Shown here piece by piece: positions 1 through 7,156 of a DNA stretch of 10,360 nt. The translations under genes were made by a program, and so were the position numbers. Positions within the stretch are counted from its first letter, which is position 1. Each line of letters begins with the position of its first letter. This DNA is from an uncultured Mycoplasma sp. (GTDB lineage: Bacteria > Bacillota_I > Bacilli_A > Mycoplasmatales > Mycoplasmoidaceae), in NCBI GenBank assembly GCA_947174035.1, contig CAMWHH010000014.1, positions 1 through 10,360 on the forward strand. Direction: 5' to 3'. The notes beneath the pieces are model-generated. The model did not search any database. It worked only from the letters and a program-made list of their open reading frames with translations, and had not been told where the DNA came from.

Positions 1-63
1 ATAGAATTTAGATCCTTCAATTTGAAAATATGCTTGTGAATTATTTTTAATTATTTTCTTCAT
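1..63 (-). CDS. Partial gene, first 21 codons, function not established
   Basis: An ATG at 61-63 opens a reading frame that stays open to the window edge (MKKIIKNN... to ...EGSKFY), so only the N terminus is visible. It begins 15 bases after the stop codon of the upstream membrane-protein gene, on the same strand, as expected for the next gene of a unit. No good Shine-Dalgarno sequence precedes it. The string IEGSKFY is vaguely like the opening (I-x-x-S-[RK]-F) of YigZ/IMPACT-family proteins, but 21 residues are too few to assign a family. Confidence 0.5.
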   Translation of the reverse strand, partial: MKKIIKNNSQAYFQIEGSKFY

Positions 64-78
64 AACTTTTATTATGGT

Positions 79-939
79 TTACTTTGTTTGCAAATGATGT
101 CTGATTTTACTTCTTTTCTTTTTTAACAATTTAGGATTAATAAATTTAGGATCTTTTTTCTGTTTTTGAATTTTTCATCAAATATTAATACTAACTATTC
201 CAACAATAAAAACATATCCCAAAAAGAAAGACACCACCATTACTCAAGGTCAACCTAAATGAAAAATATCTTTAACAGCACGGTACTCTCCATATGTTCA
301 ATCATTTTCATTTATTCCAGTAACGTTTCACACTGTGTTTGTTGTATAAGAAACAAAACAAACATAACCAAAGTAAAAAACAGCAAACAAATGCACATCT
401 AGTAAATTAATTCATTTTCTGTTTCTACTATTTGATAAAACCATGGTTCCATAAACCATTAAATAAAAATGCATAAAAAAATAAATTGGTAAATCATTAC
501 CAACAAAAAAATATTTCAATGAAAGCTCAGCTGAAGGATCTGAAAAAGTAACAAAAGGAATAGTGACCCCAGCGCCTAGAATTGCAAATGGTGCTAGAGT
601 TTGTGCAAGTCTTCTAGATTTATCAACAATCAAAGAAATTGGTAAAGCTAAAGAAACAAAAGGACACATATCTAATAATAATGCTTTACTAACAACTACA
701 GAATCTTCATAAAGAACTGGAACAGGTCGCATCCAAATGCTTCCATTAGCTTCTAAATAATCATGAAAACTAACCCAATCATTTCAATATCTGATAGCAA
801 TAAAATAAATTAAAAAAACCAAACTTGGAACAGCTCAAAACCAATAGTTGTTAACTAACCTTTTTCCAAAGAAATTGAATAGAAAAGTTAGTCCGACAAA
901 TATTAAAGTTACTACAATAAAAACAACTGTGTTTATCAT
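79..939 (-). CDS. Polytopic membrane protein, YwaF/TMEM164-like (possibly DUF5378-type)
   Basis: A 286-residue integral membrane protein read with UGA as Trp (for example at residue 35 and at the TGA at 412-414). About seven hydrophobic segments are visible: roughly residues 2-24, 32-50, 86-106, 112-134, 150-170, 178-200 and 230-255. A very Lys/Arg-rich tail ends the protein and is presumably cytoplasmic. The segment around residues 80-115 (SKALLLDMCPF...LP), a His in a membrane segment (FFMHFY, near 160), an Asn-containing turn (NTVWN) and a Pro-Trp near the C terminus recall the YwaF/TMEM164 membrane family. That assignment is by eye. The start at 939 is preceded by an AGGTAG ribosome-binding site at 947-952 and by a -10-like TATAAT at 962-967. 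The substrate or reaction is unknown. It follows the fermentation genes but is separated from them by a strong terminator, so it is probably an independent unit. Confidence 0.75.
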
Positions 940-961
940 GTTTATTCTACCTATTAAATAG

Positions 962-967
962 ATTATA
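962..967 (-). promoter_or_regulatory. Putative -10 (TATAAT) for the membrane-protein gene
   Basis: A perfect TATAAT on the minus strand ends 23 bases before the ATG at 939 and lies just past the terminator of the preceding gene. This gives a short leader of about 15 bases. No convincing -35 is seen, which is usual for mycoplasma promoters. TATAAT is frequent by chance in DNA this A+T-rich. Confidence 0.4.
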
Positions 968-979
968 CACAGAGTAAGA

Positions 980-1017
980 AAATAAAAAAGTTAAAAGTTC
1001 TTTAACTTTTAACTTTT
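980..1017 (-). terminator. Intrinsic terminator after the decarboxylase gene
   Basis: The arms at 986-999 and 1004-1017 are perfect 14-base inverted repeats with a 4-base loop. In the minus-strand transcript the 3' arm runs into a U-rich tract (980-989). The hairpin begins 12 bases after the stop codon at 1030. It closes the alcohol dehydrogenase-decarboxylase unit and isolates the membrane-protein gene downstream. The stem is A+U-rich but long. Confidence 0.85.
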
Positions 1018-1029
1018 CAAAAATTTAAT

Positions 1030-2673
1030 TTATTCTACATTAAAAAGTTTTTTGCCAAATTCTGGAATATCAAATTCAGGAATCATAACTTCAATTAAAA
1101 TAAATTTATCATGATTTTCTTTACAAGCTTTTAAAGCTTCATTTAATTCAATTTCAGTATTAACTTTAAAAGTTAAACTATTTAAACCATCTGGATCAAA
1201 TGCTTTAACTAAATTAATATAGTCAACACTTGGGATGTTGTTGTAAGCCTGTTTTGGACCGTGAATGTATTTTTCAATAGTATAACCTTTATTATTTATT
1301 AAAATTGTTATCATGTTAACTTTTTTAGAAATCACAGTTGCAAGTTCATTAAAAGTCATATTGAAAGCACCATCACCAATAATATTAATAACCCTATTAT
1401 AATTACTTGCTATTTTTGCACCAAAACTTGCTGGAAAACTAAATCCAATTGAAGCTCATAAAGGTTGTAAAATAAATTTCATTCCTTTTCTTAGTTTTAA
1501 ATATTGAGTCATATACATACAAGTTCCAATGTCTGAAACTAAAATATCACTTGGTCTAACAAATTCATTTAAAGCTGTTGCTAATGCATCATATTGAATT
1601 TGTGTGTCAGTTGGTGTAAATGTTTTCTTTTCTTTTTTACCAAGAATTGATAATCCATCATATACAAGTTTTTTACTAGCTAATTTTTTAATTAAAAATC
1701 CAAAAGAGTGATTAGTAAATAATTTAGTATCATACTTAACATGAGTATCTGAAATTTCTATAACACAATTTCGATTAAAGTTAAGTTTAAAATTAGAAGA
1801 AGTGATATCAGTAAACTTGTTTCCAATAATTAAAATTAAATCTGCTGTATCAACAAATTTTACAATTGATTGGTCACAAGTTTTTTCACCGTTATAAATC
1901 CCCAAATATAGTTCATTTTCTTCATTAAAAGAACCTTTCCCATAAGCTGTAGTAACAACATTAATGTTAGTGTTAGTAGCAAATTGTTCTAAATCCTTTG
2001 ATAAACCATATCGTACTATTTTATGTCCAGAAATAATAACTGCTTGGTTACTTTTCTTTAATTTCTTTTCAATGTCATCTAAGATTTCAGCATGTTCTTT
2101 TACATCAAATCCTGAAGCAAAAGAAAGTGGATTTTGTTCACACAAAATTTCAAAACTAGCAACATCAACTGGCAGCATTATATAAACTGGTTTTTTGTAA
2201 AATACAGCAGCTTTAATTGCACTATCAATTTGGTTAATTGCATTTTTTGCATCCAATCAAACAGTATAAGAACTAACATTTTCATAAATCTTTTTAAATG
2301 AACCAAAAGTATCATCTGTACCTAGTGAATGGTGCAAAATCATGTGTCTTTTAAAATATTCTCTTTTTGGTGTACCAACAATATGAATTACTGGTACATC
2401 TTCACTATAACTACCAGCTATTCCATTAACAGCACTTAATTCTCCAACACCATAAGTTGTTAAAATTGCTCCAATTCCATTAACTCTAGCATAACCATCA
2501 ACACTATATGCTGCATTTAATTCATTAGTACAACCAATTCAATTTAATTCTTCATGGTCAATGATTCCATCTAAAAATTCTAAATTATAATCACCTGGTA
2601 CTCCAAAAATGTCTTTAATCCCAACTTCACTTAATCTGTCTAATAAATATTTTCCGATTGTAACTACTTTCAT
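1030..2673 (-). CDS. Thiamine-diphosphate-dependent 2-oxoacid (pyruvate/indolepyruvate-type) decarboxylase
   Basis: This cytosolic enzyme would decarboxylate a 2-oxoacid, most likely pyruvate to acetaldehyde and CO2. It has 547 residues, the usual length for the pyruvate/indolepyruvate/branched-chain 2-oxoacid decarboxylase family. The N-terminal ThDP-binding domain shows FGVPGDYNL at 23-31 and the catalytic Glu51 in CTNELNAAY. The decarboxylase-specific His pair His114-His115 is present (HHSLG). The C-terminal domain carries the ThDP/Mg motif GDG (433-435) to NN (460-461), followed by GYTIE with the second acidic residue Glu467 and IHGPK. These features separate it from acetolactate synthase, which lacks the HH pair. 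In-frame TGA codons are Trp. The start at 2673 has a strong ribosome-binding site (AAAGGAGA, 2681-2688) inside the preceding gene, and its ATG overlaps that gene's TAA by one base. The coupled alcohol dehydrogenase supports an ethanol-forming role. Branched-chain or indole substrates cannot be excluded. Confidence 0.93.
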
Positions 2674-3830
2674 TATTTTTTCTCCTTTAGTGCTAATATC
2701 ACTTTTTCATAAACTTCTTTTAAACTTGGATCACCAAATCTAACACTATGCTCTAATAAGAATGCTGCATCTTCATCAGTGAAATTACTTATTTCATCAA
2801 ATTCACTTCATCTCACTGGTAAATTAATTGATTTAATAAAATCTGTTAAAAAATTTACTGTTTCATCTACTGTTTGTGTTCTAAAAATTTTTCTTCCCAA
2901 TTCAATTAATTTATCATTAAATCATTTTTCGCTTTCAGCTCTTATTTTCAAATAAGTTGGTGTAATAAAAGCTAAACCTGCACCATGGGTTATATCCCAC
3001 AAACCAGACATTGCATGTTCAATTGTATGAACTGATCAATCTGTTTCACAATTAAATGAAGCTAATCCATTTAAAGCCATTGTTGATGTTCAAAAAAAGT
3101 TTGCTCTAGCATCATAGTGAGTAGGTCTTAAAATAACCATTTTCGCATAATTAATTAAAACTCTAATATTTGCAAATATATATTCTTTAGTTCATTCAAA
3201 TGTTGATTTACCAAAATATTGTTCAAGTAAATGCGAAAAGCAATCAAAAATCCCACTAGCTGAATGTCAAGCATTAACAGAAAATGTATATGAAGGGTCT
3301 TGGACTGAAATAATTGGAGTAGCAGACAAATTAGAAACACTCTTTTTTTCTTTGGTTATTGCATTTGAAATAACACTATACCCATTGTTTTCACTACCAG
3401 TTCCAGCCAAAGTAATAATTGAAATAACATCAATTCCTTTATTTTTAACATTGTTAGGTTTTAAAACATAGTCTCAAGAACTTTTATAATGATTGTTTTT
3501 TGTTAAAACAGCAATTACTTTTGAAGCATCAACAACACTCCCGCCACCTAGTGCAAAAATTACATCTGCTCCTTCACTAATCGCTAATTCAATACATTTA
3601 TCAATTGTTGTGTGTTTAGGATTTGGTTCAATTCCTTCAAAGTGAAAATATTCCAATCCAACTTCATTTAAAACTGCAATTAAATGATCAAAACTACCAT
3701 TTGTTTTATAAGAACTTCTTCCAGTTAAAATTAAGGCTTTTTTATAATTGGCATTTCTTAATTCATCAACCAATCCAAAAATTGCATTTTTTCCAAATAA
3801 ATACTTTGGAACTATTTTAAGTGCTTCCAT
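2673..3830 (-). CDS. Iron-containing alcohol dehydrogenase, butanol-dehydrogenase (BDH) subfamily
   Basis: A group III, metal-dependent alcohol dehydrogenase of 385 residues, the normal length. It would reduce an aldehyde to an alcohol with NAD(P)H. Numbered from the ATG at 3830, it has the nucleotide-binding GGGS motif at 95-98 followed by VVDASK, and the GTGSE motif at 143-147. A full set of metal ligands is present: Asp196 and His200 (D-x3-H), His268 and His282, with the conserved HTIEHAMSG and DITHGAGLA contexts typical of the BDH subfamily. UGA is Trp at several positions (for example 3474-3476). The stop TAA at 2673-2675 overlaps the decarboxylase start (TAATG), which implies translational coupling. 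The partner enzyme suggests acetaldehyde as substrate and regeneration of oxidised cofactor as the purpose. NADPH or NADH preference cannot be decided by eye. An alternative start lies two codons upstream at 3836. Confidence 0.93.
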
Positions 3831-3838
3831 ATTCATTA

Positions 3839-3842
3839 CTCC
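3839..3842 (-). promoter_or_regulatory. Ribosome-binding site that decides the dehydrogenase start
   Basis: GGAG on the minus strand lies only 2 bases from the first ATG (3836) but 8 bases from the second (3830). The normal spacing favours the second ATG, giving MEALKIV rather than MNMEALKIV as the N terminus. No promoter or terminator is evident in the 41 to 47 bases separating this gene from the peroxidase upstream. Confidence 0.6.
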
Positions 3843-3877
3843 ATTAATATTAATTAAAAACTAAAATTAAAATTTTA

Positions 3878-4354
3878 TTACAACAATTCAACAATATCTT
3901 TTTCAATTTCTAAAGGTGTTACTTTTGAAAGAAAACGATTTACAACATTGCCATTTTTATCAATTAAAAATTTTTCAAAATTTCACTTAACAGCTTTAGC
4001 TCTTTGTGTTCAAGGTTTTTGTTCTTTCAAATACTTGTATAAATCACAAGCATCATCTCCATTAACCTTAATTTTAGAAAACATATCAAAACTAACATCA
4101 TATTTGGTTTTACAAAAAGATAAAATTTCACTTTCAGATTTTGGTTCTTGCATAAAAAATTGGTTACACGGAAAACCTAAAATCTTAAAATTTTTATTTT
4201 GGTATTTTTTGTATAAACTTTCCAATTTCTCATATTGTTTTGTAAAGCCACATTTACTAGCAACATTAACAATTAGTAAAACATTGTTTTTATAGTCACT
4301 CATATTTTTGATATTTCCAAAAATATCTTTCACTTTAAATTGATAAATATTCAT
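3878..4354 (-). CDS. Glutathione peroxidase-family thiol peroxidase (Cys type)
   Basis: A 158-residue cytosolic peroxidase that would reduce hydrogen peroxide or lipid hydroperoxides. The peroxidatic Cys35 sits in NVASKCGFT, Gln65 in GFPCNQF, and Trp124-Asn125 in the WNF motif, so the catalytic tetrad is complete. Trp124 and Trp115 are UGA codons. A second cysteine, Cys81 (SFCKTKYDV), lies 46 residues after Cys35, the spacing of the resolving cysteine in thioredoxin-dependent members such as yeast Gpx3. Thioredoxin is therefore a likelier electron donor than glutathione. The usual glycine after NQF is replaced: NQFFMQEP instead of NQFGxQEP. No clear Shine-Dalgarno sequence precedes the ATG. 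The gene ends 47 bases before the alcohol dehydrogenase start without a visible terminator, so the two may be cotranscribed. Confidence 0.93.
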
Positions 4355-4374
4355 ATTATTTTTATACTTAATTT

Positions 4375-4380
4375 ATTATA
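4375..4380 (-). promoter_or_regulatory. Putative -10 (TATAAT) for the peroxidase and possibly the fermentation genes
   Basis: A perfect TATAAT on the minus strand lies 20 bases upstream of the peroxidase ATG, giving a very short leader. No good -35 is seen. As no other promoter candidate stands out before 2673, it could drive peroxidase, dehydrogenase and decarboxylase together. Chance occurrence is possible in such A+T-rich DNA. Confidence 0.4.
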
Positions 4381-4449
4381 TTTTTATTTACAAAAAAATA
4401 TAAATAAAAAGATTTAACCTTAATAAAAAACCATTTTTTTATTTAGTAT

Positions 4450-4479
4450 CTAGATAAAAAATAAAAACTAGATAAAAAA
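4450..4479. repeat. Short direct repeat, CTAGATAAAAAA twice
   Basis: The 12-base sequence CTAGATAAAAAA occurs at 4450-4461 and again at 4468-4479, an 18-base period, directly beyond the hairpin at 4481-4509. On the minus strand it gives two successive T-runs, so it may reinforce termination. It has no other obvious role. Confidence 0.6.
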
Positions 4480-4509
4480 ACATGCACCTAGGTTCCAAAT
4501 AAATGCATG
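4474..4509 (-). terminator. Second intrinsic terminator-like hairpin in the lon-peroxidase gap
   Basis: On the minus strand the arm at 4500-4509 pairs with 4481-4490 to give a 10-bp stem (two G-U pairs) with a 9-base loop. Seven U residues follow directly (4474-4480). It lies about 100 bases past the lon terminator and about 120 bases before the peroxidase start. It therefore needs its own transcript, either a small RNA or an attenuated leader of the peroxidase gene. Confidence 0.65.
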
Positions 4510-4533
4510 CTTGACGCTCACTCACATCATAAA
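4474..4533 (-). ncRNA. Candidate small RNA or attenuated leader, unassigned family
   Basis: About 45 bases (4481-4526) are near half G+C, while the flanks are almost pure A/T. The block starts just after a promoter-like sequence (TATAAT at 4535-4540) and ends with a hairpin and U7 run. The implied RNA would be only about 60 bases. It contains self-complementary GCATGC and CCTAGG. It matches no riboswitch or T-box I can recognise; a TGGAACC string in the loop resembles the T-box core, but the leader is far too short. The same strand also holds a 20-codon frame (4468-4530, beginning MMWVSVK, ending TAG) with no ribosome-binding site. It could be a leader peptide, but an open frame this short is not significant by itself. 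Confidence 0.35.
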
Positions 4534-4534
4534 T

Positions 4535-4565
4535 ATTATATAAAAATAGTTATTTTTAATTTCAA
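4535..4565 (-). promoter_or_regulatory. Putative promoter for the intergenic islet
   Basis: On the minus strand TTGAAA (4560-4565) and TATAAT (4535-4540) are separated by 19 bases, slightly longer than ideal. The predicted start falls at about 4527-4530, right at the edge of the G+C-rich islet. Both boxes are good matches, but the surrounding A/T bias raises the chance of coincidence. Confidence 0.45.
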
Positions 4566-4601
4566 AAATAGATTTATTCAAATTTTGTTTTTTAAACTAA
4601 C

Positions 4602-4643
4602 AAAAATAAAAAAATGCAAACCTAACATATTGTTAAGTTTGCA
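4602..4643 (-). terminator. Intrinsic terminator of lon
   Basis: The arms TGCAAACCTAACA (4615-4627) and TGTTAAGTTTGCA (4631-4643) form a 13-bp stem with one G-U pair and a 3-base loop. In the minus-strand transcript this is followed by a U-rich run (4602-4614). It starts 18 bases after the lon stop codon. This is the best-formed terminator in the window and makes it likely that the downstream genes use their own promoters. Confidence 0.9.
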
Positions 4644-4661
4644 AAATTTAATTAATTAAAA

Positions 4662-7010
4662 TTATTTGAATAAACGGTTGTATACATCATCATATGTATC
4701 AACTAAAGTAATGTTAATTTTTGATTTAACTTCTTCTGGAATGTCGTCTAAATATCTTTCGTCTTCTTTTGGCATAAAGATATTATTTGCTCCACCACGG
4801 AATGCAGAAATTGTTTTTTCTTTAACACCACCAATGATTAAAACTCTACCTCTTAATGTGATTTCCCCAGTCATCGCAACATTACTTGGAATCTTCACAT
4901 TTTTTAATGCCGATAAAATTGCTGTTGTTAATGCAATTCCAGCACTTGGTCCATCTTTTGGAATACCACCACTTGGAACATGAACATGAATGTCAATTGT
5001 ACCAAAAATTTCTGGATCAATTCCAAAACGTTTTGCATTTGTTTTTACATATCCTAAAGCAACATTAACAGATTCTTTCATTGTTTCTTTTAAGTTACCT
5101 GTAATTTCAATTTTTCCTTTACCAGGAGAAAAAGTTGCTTCAATTGGTAATAAATCACCACCTGCTGAAGTATAAGCCATACCATTAACTACACCTGGCA
5201 TATATTCTTTGTCTTTTTTAGTGTAATCATAGATTTCTTTTTTCAAATAGAATTTTACTTCATTAACACCAATTGTTTGTGAAGTTAATTTTTCTTTTTG
5301 TTGACGTACTACAAATTTTCTAGCAATTTGACGAATTGCTCTTTCAACTTCTCTAACACCAGCTTCTCTAGTGTATCTTTTAATAATGTAGTTTAAACCT
5401 TCATCAGTAAATTTTAGCTCCTCTTTTTTTAAAGATGATTCAGCTAAAATCTTTTTAACTAAATAATTTTTTGCAATTGAAAGTTTTTCATTTTCAGTAT
5501 AAGAACTTAAACGAATAATTTCTAATCTATCATGTAAAGGTTCTGGAATATTTTCTTCATAGTTTGCTGTTGCTATAAACAAAACATTTGATAAATCATA
5601 GTCTTCTTCAATATAGTTGTCACTAAATCTATTGTTTTGTTCAGGATCTAAAATATCTAACAATGCACTAGCAGGGTCACCTTTGTGATCACTACCTAAT
5701 TTATCGATTTCATCTAATAAGAACAACGGATTAACAACCCCAGCTTTATTCATTGCTTTAATAATTCTACCTGGCATTGCTCCAATATAAGTTTTTCTAT
5801 GACCTTTTAGTTCTGCTTCATCACGCATTCCACCAAGAGAAATTTTTACAAATTTCTTTTTTAAAGCAGAGGCAATTGATTGAGCTAGTGAAGTTTTCCC
5901 AACCCCTGGAGGACCAACTAAACAAATAATTGAACCCTTCACATTTTTAGATTTCATTCTAACTGCTAAATACTCAACAATTCTTTCTTTAACTTTTTCT
6001 AAACCATAGTGGTTTTCATTTAAAACTTTTTCCACTGATTCTAATGAATTAACATCATCAGTTTTTTGTCAGTAAGGTAAATCAACTAATCAATCAATGT
6101 AAGTTTTTGACATTGAATATTCATTAGAATTACTAGAAGTTTCTAACTTATTAACTTCTGCTAAAATTCTTTTTTTAATGTGTTCAGGATAAGGGTTGTT
6201 TCTAACTTTTTCTCTAATTGCTTCAGAATCATCCTCTTTTGAAGAAATGTCTCCAAGTTCTTCTTTAATAGCTCTAACTCTTTCTCTTAAATAAAATTCT
6301 TTTTGTTGTTTAGAAAGGTTATTATTTATTTTTTTACTAATATTAGCATCAATCTTTTTAGATTCTTCATCATCAATTGTTAATCCTAAAATTCTTTCAA
6401 CTCTTTTAGCTGCAACTGGCTCTTCTAATAATGCTTGTTTGTCTTCAAGTGAAAATTTTAGAGCAATTGGTAATCATTCAGTTATTACATAACGATTTTC
6501 TTTTGAAAAGAAATAGTCTTTCCCTGGAAAAGTAGATAATTGCTTCAATTCTTTTTCAAAAGTAGAATAGAGTTCTTTAATTCCTTCTTCATTCTTTTTT
6601 GAAAGTTTATTGTTTTCTTCAATTTCTTCATATTCAGAATAATAGAATTTTCTATTTTTTCCATCTTCTTTTTCAGAAAAATTAGTTAGTTTTACTCTTT
6701 TCAACCCTTTGTAAATAATTGAATATGATCCATCATCATAAACATCTTTAATTTCAAAAGAACACAATGTTCCAACTGTAAAAATGTCATTTTTATCAGG
6801 AGAATCAACTGATGGATTTTTTTGAGAAACTACAATCATTAATTCATTTTTGCTTTTACTATCATCAATTGCTGCAATTGATTTTTCTCTACCAATTTCA
6901 ACTTTTAAAGTAGTTTTAGGAAAAATAACAATTCCTCTTGTAACTAAAACATTAACAGCTTTTTTACCGTTATTTGAATTAACACTTTTTTCATTCTTTT
7001 TGTTATTCAT
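4662..7010 (-). CDS. lon: ATP-dependent protease Lon (LonA type)
   Basis: A cytosolic hexameric AAA+ serine protease that unfolds and degrades damaged and short-lived proteins. It has 782 residues, full length for LonA. The N-terminal substrate-binding domain covers about 17-215 (VLVTRGIVIFP). A charged helical linker rich in Lys/Glu covers about 220-310. The ATPase domain has Walker A GPPGVGKT at 366-373 and Walker B FLLDEID at 430-436, with the [20 protein letters not shown]-like region between them. The protease domain has the Ser-Lys dyad: Ser689 in KDGPSAG and Lys732 in GGVKEK. UGA codons between 6036 and 6476 encode Trp, so the gene is intact. The start is set by a strong AGGAGG (7016-7021), 5 bases before the ATG. 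It lies downstream of trigger factor with a 146-base gap that contains a CIRCE-like operator. Confidence 0.97.
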
Positions 7011-7063
7011 CTTTTCCTCCTAAATAAACAAAATTAAAAAACTTATATATTTGTTATTTATAT

Positions 7064-7069
7064 ATTATA
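7064..7069 (-). promoter_or_regulatory. Putative lon -10 (TATAAT)
   Basis: A perfect TATAAT on the minus strand lies 53 bases upstream of the lon ATG. The matching -35 position (about 7087-7092, GTTTAA) is weak and falls inside the CIRCE-like element, so a repressor bound there would block this promoter. A second TATAAT at 7105-7110 abuts the element on the other side, and its transcript would start within the operator, the classic CIRCE arrangement. Which one is used cannot be decided from sequence. Confidence 0.45.
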
Positions 7070-7078
7070 CATAAAAAA

Positions 7079-7105
7079 TTAGCAGATTAAACATTCAAGT
7101 GATAA
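7079..7105 (-). promoter_or_regulatory. Degenerate CIRCE-like operator (HrcA site) upstream of lon
   Basis: On the plus strand TTAGCAGAT (7079-7087) and AAGTGATAA (7097-7105) are separated by exactly 9 bases. They match the CIRCE arms TTAGCACTC and GAGTGCTAA at 6 of 9 and 7 of 9 positions, including the outer TTAGCA and GTG-TAA cores. Spacing, orientation and place before a heat-shock protease all fit. HrcA/CIRCE control of lon is known in mycoplasmas. The match is imperfect, so function is inferred. Confidence 0.5.
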
Positions 7106-7156
7106 TTATATTTTTTTTAACCTTCTTTTTTAAAAATCTAATAAACAAAAACAAAT

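Noticed and set aside
1964..2185. Plus-strand open frames (also near 3623-3820, 3948-4295, 4666-5175 and 8292-8501)
   Set aside because: They lie opposite strongly conserved minus-strand genes, have no ribosome-binding sites and give composition typical of antisense shadows.
1030..2673. Decarboxylase gene as acetolactate synthase or pyruvate oxidase
   Set aside because: The adjacent His pair HH114-115 and the GYTIE-IHGPK segment are specific to the pyruvate/indolepyruvate decarboxylase family.
4481..4530. TGGAACC in the islet, similar to the T-box core TGGNACC
   Set aside because: The leader is only about 60 bases, lacks a stem I and specifier loop, and the motif sits in the hairpin loop rather than in an antiterminator arm.
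4355..4661. A tRNA or other standard RNA gene in the lon-peroxidase gap
   Set aside because: No cloverleaf, CCA end or GTTCRA-type T-arm was found; only terminators, promoter-like boxes and the G+C-rich islet are visible.
4662..7010. lon as a frameshifted or split pseudogene
   Set aside because: The breaks are TGA codons in a single frame; with UGA as Trp the 782-residue protein is complete with all catalytic residues.
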